NCBI GenBank assembly: GCA_036346225.1
Contig: JARFIW010001104.1
Coordinates: 10,876,001-10,940,000, forward strand
Origin: Platerodrilus igneus
Lineage: Eukaryota; Arthropoda; Insecta; Coleoptera; Lycidae
Direction of reading: 5' to 3'
DNA length: 64,000 bases
Shown here: in pieces, positions 33,369-44,029 of the stretch
Layout of the letters: every line of letters begins with the position of its first letter
Numbering within the stretch: the stretch's first letter is position 1
Made by a program: the position numbers and the translations under genes
The notes under the pieces: generated by a model
Seen by the model: the letters and a program-made list of their open reading frames with translations, nothing else
What the model was told of the DNA's origin: nothing
Databases searched by the model: none

Positions 33369-33419
<51 letters not shown>
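33369..33419. repeat. (TA)n microsatellite
   Basis: About 50 bases of alternating AT between the hairpin and the mariner at 33422. Confidence 0.95.
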
Positions 33420-33421
<2 letters not shown>

Positions 33422-35623
33422 CAGGGTGTTTCAATTTCGAGGGCAACCATGGCCATCTCATTTAATATAAGTGATAGTGGGTAGGTTTAAATTTGGCACT
33501 TCTGCAGAATTTTGTGCTGAACAATATGCCATAAAGAAATTTCACCTAACTGCATTTGTTTCCATGTTATGGTGAAAACATTAAAAAGTTGATTTTCGTT
33601 TTTTATTTATAACTTTATTATTTGAAAACATATTAGAAAACTGTAACAGCATTCTGAAGACAATTTTTTATTTTCTAGCAGCTGAAGCTATTACATTTTT
33701 ATAAAATATTTTGTTTCTTTTGAACAATCATCAACTTTCTTATTTCTCATGGACGCCGTATTAGATTTTTATGCCATTGTGTAGAGAATTTATTCCTGAT
33801 TTCAAAAATGTATAACATCCCTATAACATTGTTACTACGAAATCCATGTCTCAATAATACGTTTTGTGCACAATCATAAAGAAACAATGATAAAACAATT
33901 ATCAGTAATATTGTCGTTTAATTTAAATATTGTGTTAGCTTGCAATTAAAATGCGCTTTTCTAATGAAGAACAGCGTGATATGCTACAAATTTTATTATG
34001 GGTGCAACAAGAGTAGCAGAAATGCGTGTATGGCCTATTCAGAAACATACCCTGAAAGGTCACATCCGAATGAAACTTACTTCTTAAAATTACATCAGAA
34101 TTTAACTGTTTGGAAGTTTCACCCAGGACCAGTTATGGAAATAGAGTTGTAGAAGAAAATAGAGAAGCCATAATTCAACAGGTAATTATCTGTTTCTTGC
34201 TTATTTATAGTATTAGATAGTAGTGTGTGAAATATCATTTTTTAGGTTGATAATAATCCATCGATGTTTACCCGAGAGATCGCTGCTAATTTGCATTTGC
34301 CTTGACTACAATTTGGAGGGTATTAAAAAACAACAATTACAAACTGTATAAAGTACACGTTAGCCAAACATTACACGCTAATCATAACCACATGCGTTTA
34401 AATTTTTGTAATTGGTTGCAAACCAGAATTACTGAAACCGGAAATTTTTTAAATAACATTTAGACATATGAATGTCACTTATCAAATACCGTAATGTTCA
34501 ATTGCATTAATGAACATTATTGGTCTATTGAAAATCCAAGACGAAATAGAGAGATTCGAATTCAACATCTATTTGACGTTAATGTTTGTACTGGTGTTTG
34601 AGAAGATCAAATTATAGGACCCTACTTTTACGAGGGAACCTTAAACACAGAAATGTACCTACAGTTTTTGAGAGGACAATTAATGGATTGTCTAGACAAC
34701 ATTGCACTCAATCAGTTGCAAGATTTATGATGGCAACAAGATGGAGCCCCCAATACACAATGCAGTAAGGGTAACTGAATTTCTTAATGAAATTTTTCCA
34801 AATAAATGGATTGGAAATCCCGGTATAACCCCATGGCCTGCCAGATCTCCCGATTTAAGTATATTAGGTTACTTTGTTTGGGGAGTAATTCAAAATGTTG
34901 TGTATAAACATCAATATCAAAATATTGACGAATTGACAAACGTTATACGGGCTGCGTTTCTAAATATTCCCCGGAGAACAATTCAAAGAGCGGTAAATAA
35001 TATGAAAAGAGGATTCGTCTCTGATCGAACAGAAGAGGTTTTTGTTTGAACATGTACTGTAAATTTTATTTTTCTATCTTATTTTTGGCATATTTCGTTC
35101 CATACTGTAAAATATTAAAATCAATAAATCTTTAATAGTTTCTTTACTGTTTCTTTTTCCAGAGGTATCTTCATTGTGTACAAAATACTTTATTTATAAT
35201 AACGGATTTCTTAGTAATAATAATGTATGGATATTATACATTTTTGAAATCAGGAATAATTTCTCTACACGTGGACATAAAAGTCTAATACGGCGTCTAT
35301 AAGAAATAAGAAAGTTGATGATGGTCCAAAAGAAACGAAACGTTTTATAAAAAATTTAATAGCTTCAGCTGCTACAAAATAAAAAAAATCTTCAGCCATT
35401 ACAGTTTTCTAATATGTTTTCAAATAACCAAGTTATGAATAAAAACGTAAATCAACGTTGTTGGGTTTTTTTTACCATAATATGGAGACAAATGTAGTTA
35501 GGTGAAATTTCTTTATGGCAAATTGTTTGGCACAAAATTCTACCGAAGTGCCAAATTTAAACCTACCCGCTATCACTTATATTGACTTAGATCCCCATGG
35601 TTGCCCTCGAAATTGAAACACCC

Positions 35624-35625
<2 letters not shown>
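33422..35625 (+). mobile_element. Mariner-type element with ~420-bp inverted termini
   Basis: Starts CAGGGTGTTTCAATTTCGAG (33422) and ends with its inverse at 35625. The inverted repeats continue for about 420 bp (33422-33843 against 35205-35625), far longer than the ~30 bp usual for mariners. TA precedes the left end; the right end runs into TG/TA repeats (35626-35678). One transposase gene occupies the interior. The arms are roughly 80-85% identical by eye, so the element is not recent. Confidence 0.88.
33951..35049 (+). pseudogene. Mariner transposase, DUF4817 type, probably intron-containing
   Basis: Starts MRFSNEEQRDMLQI at 33951; after a shift, YYGCNKSSRNACMAYSETYP and SHPNETYFLKLHQNL complete the DUF4817-like head. 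VEENREAIIQQ is followed by GT (34182) ... AG (34245), and the text resumes in frame as VDNNPSMFTREIAANLHLP; the 64 bases between carry stops and fit an intron. Next come KVHVSQTLHANHNHMRLNFC, the first acidic position near 34465 (Asp lost, ..TYECHLSNT), SIENPRRNREIRIQHLFDVN, IIGPYFYEGTLN, WQQDGAP (second Asp) and ARSPDLSILGYFVWG (third Asp class), ending SDRTEEVFV. Several stops and shifts make it inactive. Confidence 0.85.

Positions 35626-35678
<53 letters not shown>
35626..35678. repeat. TG/TA dinucleotide repeat
   Basis: TGTGTGTG followed by about 45 bases of alternating TA. Right border of the long-TIR mariner. Confidence 0.95.
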
Positions 35679-35682
<4 letters not shown>

Positions 35683-36770
35683 GTTGTTAGGACTACTTTT
35701 ACGATGCTTGGATCAGGGGAAAAATTGGACGGACGGGTCAGATTTAGGTTAGGATTAGGTGCATATAGATTTTAATAATTGTATAGTGTCGTTAAGTTTA
35801 ATAATGTATTGTGTAGTTTGATGTCTTGTACCAGGAAGAACAACTAGTGTTGGCATAGATTATTTTATCAATTGAAGGCGCGGTAAAATGAGGTATAATC
35901 ACTCTGAATGCAATACAACTGTTTAAAAGAGATATGGAAATGCTCATGAGTAGGTTCGATATGGATAAGCGGCGGCAGTTGGTAGGTAATGGTTAAAATA
36001 ATATATTGTAGTAGGTGGTGTGTTTGGCCACTAAGATAAATAATAAAAATGTTTAAAATATAGGTGTAGGGTCAAATGGATATTTAAGGTAAAAAAAATA
36101 TAAGTAAAGGAGTCTGTTCTGAACATTTTTGAGTAAGACATGTGTGGATTATCTCTGGTACAAATTTTAATTAAAGGGTAAAGTGAATTATTGTTATTGA
36201 GAATTAATAAGAAGAAACCTGTATATAATCTCAGTTGAGATCGTATTTGTAATTACGAAGAATTGTACAGTTAAGTCAAGGTTTTGAATATATTATAATT
36301 TGGAGAAACGAATTATATTCACAGAGGTTGAAGGTAATAGAGTTCATATAGAGTACTTGGAGACTGGAAGAGGCCACATGAAATAAGTAATGAGAAATAA
36401 ATCGAGATTTGATCCAGTCTAGAAAGTTATTAACGTATTTTATTTTAGTTTAAATTTGTAGCAGATTGATATTTTAATATTTTTATTTAGTATTAGTGTA
36501 GTTTAGATTGTAGTTAGTTAATTTGTGTGAGCTTTTGTGTGTTCAATTTAGAAAAAAATTAATTAGTAAAAAAAGTTTGTTAACGTAGAAATTTCATATT
36601 CACTGATAGTTTGGAAATTATTTGGTTTGTAAGAAAGTGTAGGACGTTTTATCTCTACAAATAGAAGCTGTGCTGGATTTTACATGCATATGGAGCCGAG
36701 ATGAAGGCAGAAGTTTGAAGCAGGTAAATTGTGATATTTGATTTCTGAAAACTGCATTTTTAATTATATA

Positions 36771-38076
36771 CAGGGTGTCTGGAAAATACGTGTACAATGT
36801 AAGAACAGAGATTCTTCGGCTCGTAATAGATCGATTTGAGCCAACTTACATATTATACAAGTTGCTTCATTTAGCCGCTAGGGGGCTTCAAAAATCGTGA
36901 AAAATATTTGATATTTTAAAATAACTCGCAAACGCATCGATACATTTTGACCTTTTTTGGGGTGCGAGTTTCTACTTTCAATTGACATCTTTTGGTAATG
37001 TACGCAATAATTTGAAAAGCATACGAATGTCCCCAAAAATGATGTATTGTATAAATATCCGACTATTACCTTTTTCCTGTTTATGCAATGACTACCAATT
37101 TTTTTTATGAGTAGCCGACTTAATTTGGAAACTTTTTTGTCTCTTGTAAAATTTTGATTAGACAAGCGGCTTGACAGAAAAAAAGTAATTTCAAATGTCT
37201 GCATACTTTCGTCATCAATAAAAGAACATAGTATAGTAGTAGGCTTTGCTTTTGTTTTGTTACTTAATTTGAATATTATTTAACCTCAGTTTGCCTGTCG
37301 TGAATTTCTGCTTAATTCAATAAAAGTTTGCGTCTTTCATCTTACATTATGAGTACTTAAACAAACAACGAACAGGTGGATATGCTTTTGGTTTTCGGAT
37401 TTTGTCAAGGCAATGGTCGTGAAAGCGTCAGAGTCTATAGGGAAAGATTTCCTAATTCCCGAATTCCAAACCACCAAACATTCGCAAATATTGAAAGACG
37501 TCTTCATGAAAATGGTAGCTTTCAGTCAAGAAATGCGGATCGAGGACGTGAACGTACCACAAGAACTGCGGATCTGGTGGAACAAATTTTGGATAGAGTT
37601 GAAGAAGACCCAAAAATAAGCACCAGACGCTTAGGACTTGAACTACAAGTTCCTAAAAGTATTGTTCATGACGTTTTAAAGAAACAGTTATTACACCCAT
37701 ACCACGTTCAACAGGTACATGACCTTTTGTCTATCGATCCTGAGAGGCATCTAGCTTTCAGTCAATTTATTCAAGATAAGAAAATTCAACATGCAAATTT
37801 CAGTCGCAAAATTTTATTTACAGACGAAGCTTCTTTTACAAGATCTGGTATTACAAACATACATAATGAACATGTTTACGCTGTAGAAAATCCTCATACA
37901 ACTAAAGTGACTTACTTTTGAGTTATTTTAAAATATCAAATATTTTTCACGATTTTTGAAGCCCTCTAGCGGCTAAATGAAGCAACTTGTATAATAGGTA
38001 AGTTGGCTCAAATTGATCTATTTCGAGCCAAAGTATCTGTGTTCTTACGTTGTACACGTATTTTCTGGACACCCTG
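36771..38076 (+). mobile_element. Mariner element (1306 bp) with 157-bp inverted termini
   Basis: CAGGGTGTCTGGAAAATACG at 36771 is matched by the inverse at 38076, and the inverted repeat extends 157 bp on each side (36771-36927, 37920-38076) with about 10 differences. TA flanks both ends (36769-36770, 38077-38078). It is a deletion derivative: the transposase frame runs straight into the right inverted repeat. Confidence 0.92.
37349..37921 (+). pseudogene. Truncated mariner transposase
   Basis: The apparent start codon at 37349 is followed by a stop at codon 4 (TAA, 37358-37360); the frame then stays open to 37921. DUF4817-like head: EQVDMLLVFGFCQGNGRES and RFPNSRIPNHQTFANIERRL. A linker (RGRERTTRTADLVEQILD) leads to a second HTH (STRRLGLELQVPKSIVHDVL) and LLSIDPERHLAFSQFI. 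The first catalytic motif is ILFTDEASFTRSGITNIHNE. The protein ends at VENPHTTKVTYF, where the inverted repeat begins, so the second and third catalytic residues have been deleted. It could bind its ends but not catalyse transposition. Confidence 0.88.
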
Positions 38077-39814
38077 TATAATCATAATAGTTGCATGTTA
38101 TCAGATTTCTCGCTCTGTACTGATACATCACAGTAATTCATTATTGCAAATTAGTACATTTTGGGAGATATCGTAAGTCACATTGTTTGATAGTTTTGAG
38201 TTAAATAATGGCGAAACATATCTGGATTAAGTAGTTTACATACTCAGCGAGCTTCTAGCTGGGACATTCGAAATAAAAGACTGAGAGAATACGTAATAGG
38301 CATAAGTAAAATGAAGTTTGTATAAAAAAGTGCCAAGATTATCAATGGTTGGAGCAGATAGTGGCTATAATGTGGCAGCTGCGTAATAAGTTACAGCCAA
38401 TGTGTTGACAGTATTGTAGGTAGTGGAACCAACGTCGTGCTTAATTGATTTATAGTAGGACAAAGAAAATGTATAAATAGTGGCATCCAAAATAGCGGCT
38501 GTATAATGTTATACCCGAAACTATCAAGCAGTGCAACCTACGATATTTCCTAAAATGCCTTTTTATATAAATTTGACAATGAATTACAATGATGTATCAA
38601 GTACAGAGCCAGCTATCCGATATCACGCAATTATTATTATAATTAATTAAAAATGCCGTTTTCAAAAATCAAATATCACAACTTTTCTGCTTGAAATTTC
38701 TGTCTTGTTCCCATATTTTACAACTATTACACTTTCGTCTTTTCTTTAAAAAAAGACCACAGATTCAAGTTCTCAACCCCTACCGACCTTGTCTCCGAAT
38801 ACTTTTAAAATCTGCCACAGCTTTTTTGTAGAAATAAAACCTACACTTTCACACAAACAGACATTTACCAAATAATTGCCAAACTATCAAGTGAATACGA
38901 AATTTCAATTGAACAGCCTTCTTCACACACAGAAGCTCACATAAATTAACTAACTAAAATCTAAACTCCATTAAAAATAAATAAAACTATTAAAATATCA
39001 ATTCGCTACAAATTTAAACTCACATAAAATACTTCCTTTAACTTTCTGGGCCGGATCAAATCCCAATTTTTTTCTCCTTACTTATTTCCTGTGGCGTGTC
39101 TCTTCCAATCTCCAAGTACTCTGTAGGAACTCTATTACATCCAATCTCCGTCGATAAAATTCGTTTTTCCAAATTATAATATGTTCAAAATCAGGCTTTG
39201 ATTTATTTCTTTCAATTACAACTGTACAATTCTTCATAATTACAAATATGATTTTAAATGTGATTATATACAGATTTTTCTTGTTGATTCTCAATAACAA
39301 TAATTAACTCTCTACTTTAATTAAAATTTGTACCAGAAAGCTACACACGTTTTACTCAAAAAGTTTTTAGGACCATTTTCTTTATTTATATTTTGTTACC
39401 TTAGCTACCCATTGATCATCTGACTCTACACCTTTCTATATTTTAAACGTTTTTATCATTTATCCTAGTGGCCAAACAAACCGCCTACAACGACATTATT
39501 TTAACCATTACCTACTGATTGTCGCCACTTATCCATATCCAACCTACTTATGAATGTTTCAATATTCTTTTCAACTAATTATACTGCATTCAGAGTGATC
39601 ATACCTCATTTTACTTTGACTAATACCCCTTCAGTTGATAAAATAATCTACCCTGGTACAAGATATCTAATTACACACTAAATACATTATTCAATTTAGC
39701 GATACTATACAATTATTAATATCTATATACACCTAACCTAAACCTAACTCGTCCATACTATTTCCCTCTGATCCAAGCATCGATCAATTTCAAATATATT
39801 CGTAACAACCCTAA

Positions 39815-40928
39815 TTAGCTTTTCTCCTTTTTTCCTTCACTATGTCCGTATATACATGTATCTAAAAAACTTAATTGCATTAAATTGCAAATTTGCACAA
39901 AATCAATTCTTGCAACTTGTAAGTGTTCACGCTGCATGCTTTTAGCAACATCAGTTTTGTGTAAAATATCCCTAAAAATGATGTGCATGTTTCTGTTTAT
40001 CTACAGTGGCAGTTTGCTACATATGTATTTTTCATTTTCATATTATTTCTCTCACATTTGTTACAGGTGTCGACTTATCACCTCTCGAATTGGCATTTAA
40101 AAGTTTTCTAAATGCTATTTGCAGAACTTATTTAATATTTACATTTAGGTGTTTTGTAAGGAACATAGTGTACATAATTTTAAATCTAATCCAGTACTTA
40201 AATATAGACATTTGTAGCCCGATTAATGGGACTTGGGATATGAACTAATGTGTTTTATTAATTTTTGTACATCATTAGCAGTTGTATTTCCTTAGGGTGC
40301 TTTTAAATTTGTCACATGGTGTTGTCTGATTTAATAACAATTTCTGTGCTGTAAACCTCACAAAATGTATTTTGATATTCTGTAACTCGTTTATTGCAGT
40401 GAGCAAAAATGCCCGTGTTATCTTTTATGACTATACCATTCTTCAGTATATTTTTGTTTGTATTTACTTTATCCTACTTTTTTATTTTCTTAGTATGCAG
40501 TTTTTTAATAGGAACTTGTTTTCATCGTTATTTTTGAACAAACTTATAACTTCAAATATGTATGCGTATTATAACCTAACTCTAAATGCAAATGTTGCAT
40601 TTTAGATTACTTCCCTCTTTTTTAAATGAATAATTGTAATTTCAGTTTGTTTTGTTTACTTAGACTTGTTTTGTACTGCTTAGTCCACGAATGTTATATT
40701 CAGTGACAATAGAGCTTCTTCTTTTTCATCGTACCATATCTGCTACATTTTAATGGGCCTATAAAATTGACAATAGTTTGAACCTATACATTTATTTTAT
40801 TAAACGTATAACTTGCCCTCAGCTGTGGTGGTGTATAATATTACTAGTTCGAGCATGTGGTTTAAAATATCGATAGTCTTTGTACCACAAAAGAAGAATC
40901 CTAAGAAGAATATATATCGGACTATCAT
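39815..40928. other. No gene recognised
   Basis: T-rich sequence. A frame reaching 40248 follows a good acceptor (TTGTTACAG at about 40067) and reads VDLSPLELAFKSFLNAI, but it has no donor and then becomes hydrophobic and AT-driven, so I do not call an exon. Confidence 0.35.
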
Positions 40929-43900
40929 GATTCATTAAACCCTTACATTTGACTTTCCAATGCTTCACCCAAAGATACTACATTGGCCAAGAAATGAGTT
41001 TCTTTTACTTGGAAAATATGCATTTTGTCGATCCTTGCTATTCCAAGCAAGGTAGGGATCTTTAACGTGCATGACAACACACACACACACACATATAAAA
41101 GGGCATACATTGTACCTCTCATCCAAATGAAGGCGTATTTTTGTGAAAAATGTTCATCTAACATTTTTCGAGTGATCTGTGGTGAGAATTAAACCTGGTA
41201 CCTTAGGATCAGCAGTCATACGTGCTCCTGTCTGTTCCGCAAAGCCACGTGATTCATTAAACCTTACATTTGACTTTTCAGTGCTTCACTCAAAGGTTCT
41301 ACATTGTCCAGGAAACGAAATTTTTTTACCTGAAAAAGTTGAATTTTGCTGAACCAGAGAATCTCCAGCAGGCTAGCTCTAACTGGTAAGGGGTGGGTAT
41401 GACAGAAGTCGTAGGTTGGGGTCGCCTAATTGCCGTAAGATGTAAATTATAGCTGGACGTAATTCAGGAATATTGACAAAATTGGGTGGACACCACCAGT
41501 GATATTAAAGCGCTGGATGTATTTGGGAAAATCTCGTCACTGGTCGCTAATCTTCTTAAAAGCTCGCTAGTCAACAATACTAATGACCTCACAGAGTAGA
41601 ACGTTTTAGTCCACCCTAACATAAATTCTCCTAACAAAATAATACACGAAAATATCTGTCCTTACTCTATTCACAGTAAACTCTTCACTGAAAGAAATTA
41701 CATGGGTTAATACATGAAGTAAATACAAGGCATACTCTAGTATGCATAAACAAATAAAAACAGTGCAAAATATAGGCACTAAAGGAAAATGTAGTAATTA
41801 AATTTTTAATAAAATATACAATGGCCAGGAACGCAAAATATATGTGTATTAAAACTAAATGGAGTTGGGTGCATAGGGAATCCCACGTTTGTCCTACTTC
41901 AATATCACTGCAAAAATACTCAATAAAAGGTATGAAATGCAACGTGTAAAATACCTTGTGAATACAACTGTACTCTAAAGACTTGAACAGTAACGGCATT
42001 TTTAATTAAACAATTAATTTGTAATATCGATTCGACAAATAAACATGTAATTTTAATTAGACAAATAACTGTAATAATTTTCAGTAAATTAAATGACACT
42101 GTAAAATTACAATGCACAGGATAAATTTTAGGGTACATTCTTGGAACCGGTTTTGGATTAACTCCAGGTAAACACAATACAGACATGGTACAAACAACGC
42201 AGATGCACTTTAGGATTTACTAACGTATGTATTCTATTGTTTAGGTGTATGCATATACGAACATATTTGGAGTGCACAGTAAAATTTATGAGTACAATCT
42301 CTTACCTTGTAGTAGGATGGGACTATACCATTCGACACTGTTAAGGGGGTGACGAGCTTTACTACCTTCTTGAAACATGTGTACGTTAATTATTTCTTAA
42401 TCCCCACAACTGGGTTTTATTACGGGCTCACCGCAACCGTAAAGAGATTTTCTCGTATCATCCATTCATCGAATCCCAAATTATTTGGTATCAAATATTT
42501 TTGCATACATCAACAAACGACAAGGATGATAGACGTAACCTATAACAGAATAATAACACGTGCACAACGTGTGTTAATGATGACAGAACAATCTAAATCT
42601 CGGCACTTGTACTATAATTTCTCACTATACCACGAAATATAATCGAATAATCAAAACACGGAAGTATATGAGTTATTATAAGCAAAGTTTAATATTGAAA
42701 TTACTAAAATGTGTGTCGATATATAAATCCACTTAAAAGCGATGTAACAGAACTTATCATTGTCAACTCAAGCAACAGACAGACAATATTACCGTGTTTC
42801 CAAAACCTGCTTGGACAGGAAAGGGGTGTGCGGCGCATCACATCACGGACATATACTACCCGACTTAATTGCTAAATACTAGAGAAACATCACCCCTCCG
42901 GCAAATTTCTATGCTATTTAAATAATTAAATTATGCCAAAAACAAACGACACGTTACAAACCCTTGCTATTCCAAACAAATTAGGGATCTTTAACGTGCG
43001 TGACAACATTCACACACAGGACTTACATTTTATCTCTCAGCTGAATGAGGGCGTATTTTTGTGAACATTGTTCGCCTAACATTTTTCAAGCAGTCTCTGT
43101 CGAGAAGCGAACCCAGGGCCCTAAGATCAGCAGTCATACATGAACCTGTGTTATCTATGGAGCCACTCTGATTCATTAAACCCCCACATTTAATTTTCAA
43201 ATGCTCCACCCGAAGGTATTACATTGGCCAGGAAGCGACTTTATTTTGCCGAACTCAAGCACAGTATATTTTTAATGTGCGTGACAACACTTACACACGG
43301 AACCTACATTTTACCTCTCATTCGAAAAAGGGTGTATTTTTATAAAAAATGTTCTAACGTTTTCAAGCGGCCCGTTTCGGGAAAGTAACCTGAGACCTAG
43401 GGATTAGTAGTTAGATGCGAACCTATCTAACCTACAGAGCCGCCGATTCATTAATCCCTACATTTAATTTTCTATTGTTCCTCCCGAAGGTACTACATTA
43501 GCTAGGAAGTGTTTTTTTTACCTGGAAATTTTGAATTTTGCCGGACCTTTGGTATTCCAAGTAAGGTAGGGATCCTTAACGCATGTGACCTACATTTTAC
43601 CTCTCATTTGAACGAGGGTGTATTTTTGTGAAAAATACTTGTCTAACATTTTTAAAGCAGTTCATGTCAGGAATCGAACCTGACATCTTGAGATCAACAG
43701 TCACATGCGAACCTGTCTGATCCAAAGAGCCACGCGATTCATTAAACCCTACATTTGATTTTTCCAATACTCCACTCGAAGATACTACTTTGTGCAGGAA
43801 TCGGGTTTTTTATCTGGAAATTTTGAATATTGTCGAACCCTCGGTATACCAAGCAAAGAGGGACCTTTAATATGCATGACTACACACACATGGGACCTAC

Positions 43901-44020
43901 ATTTTACCTCTCATCCGAACGAGTATATATTTTTGTGAAAACTCGCCTAATATATTTTAAGCGGTTCCTTTTGGAAATTGAACCTGGGATCTTGAGCTAC
44001 GTAATCAGATTCATTAAACC
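40929..44020 (-). repeat. Head-to-tail array of five tRNA-derived SINE-like units
   Basis: Units on the minus strand begin with a tRNA-like head (for example B-box GGTTCGATTCC near 43675) and end in GGTTTAATGAATC, which joins directly to the next head. In plus coordinates the units are 40929-41250, 41251-41355 plus 42959-43169, 43170-43444, 43445-43735 and 43736-44007, of 272-322 bp. Conserved inner blocks include GGATCTTTAACGTGCGTGAC, CATTTTACCTCTCAT and GAGGGCGTATTTTTGTGAA (plus strand). A single unit of the same family lies at 54770-55105. The second unit is split by a 1.6-kb insertion. Confidence 0.85.
41356..42958. mobile_element. 1.6-kb insertion of unknown type within a SINE unit
   Basis: Separates the two halves of SINE unit 2. 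AACC stands at both junctions (41352-41355 and 42959-42962), probably a target-site duplication. The insert begins AGAGAATCTCC and ends ACACGTTACA; on the minus strand it begins TGTAACGTG. No protein motif was seen. A solo LTR or a non-autonomous element are possible. Confidence 0.5.
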
Positions 44021-44029
44021 ACAAAAATT

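Larger units (their letters stand above)
35680..39812. repeat. Large inverted repeat, ~1.25-kb arms
   Basis: The left arm is 35680-36770 plus about 38079-38230, the right arm is 39812 down to about 38490; arms are about 80% identical by eye. Shared marks include CGATGCTTGGATCAG, TTTGGCCACTA, GAAGAATTGTACAGTT and AGAGTACTTGGAGA. The left arm is interrupted by the mariner at 36771-38076; the right arm has the uninterrupted site (about 38640). The centre (38230-38490) is unique. The right arm contains a 72-codon minus frame (39082-39300, IIWKNEFYRRRLDVIEFLQ) whose counterpart in the left arm is broken; I do not recognise it. Could be two inverted copies of one repeat or one palindromic element. 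Confidence 0.8.

Noticed and set aside
33288..33470. Frame with IYIYIY repeats
   Set aside because: Translation of a TA microsatellite; the same holds for 60569-60871.
40067..40248. Exon with VDLSPLELAFKSFLNAI after a good acceptor
   Set aside because: No donor, and the frame degenerates into AT-rich hydrophobic residues before a stop; kept only as a remark.
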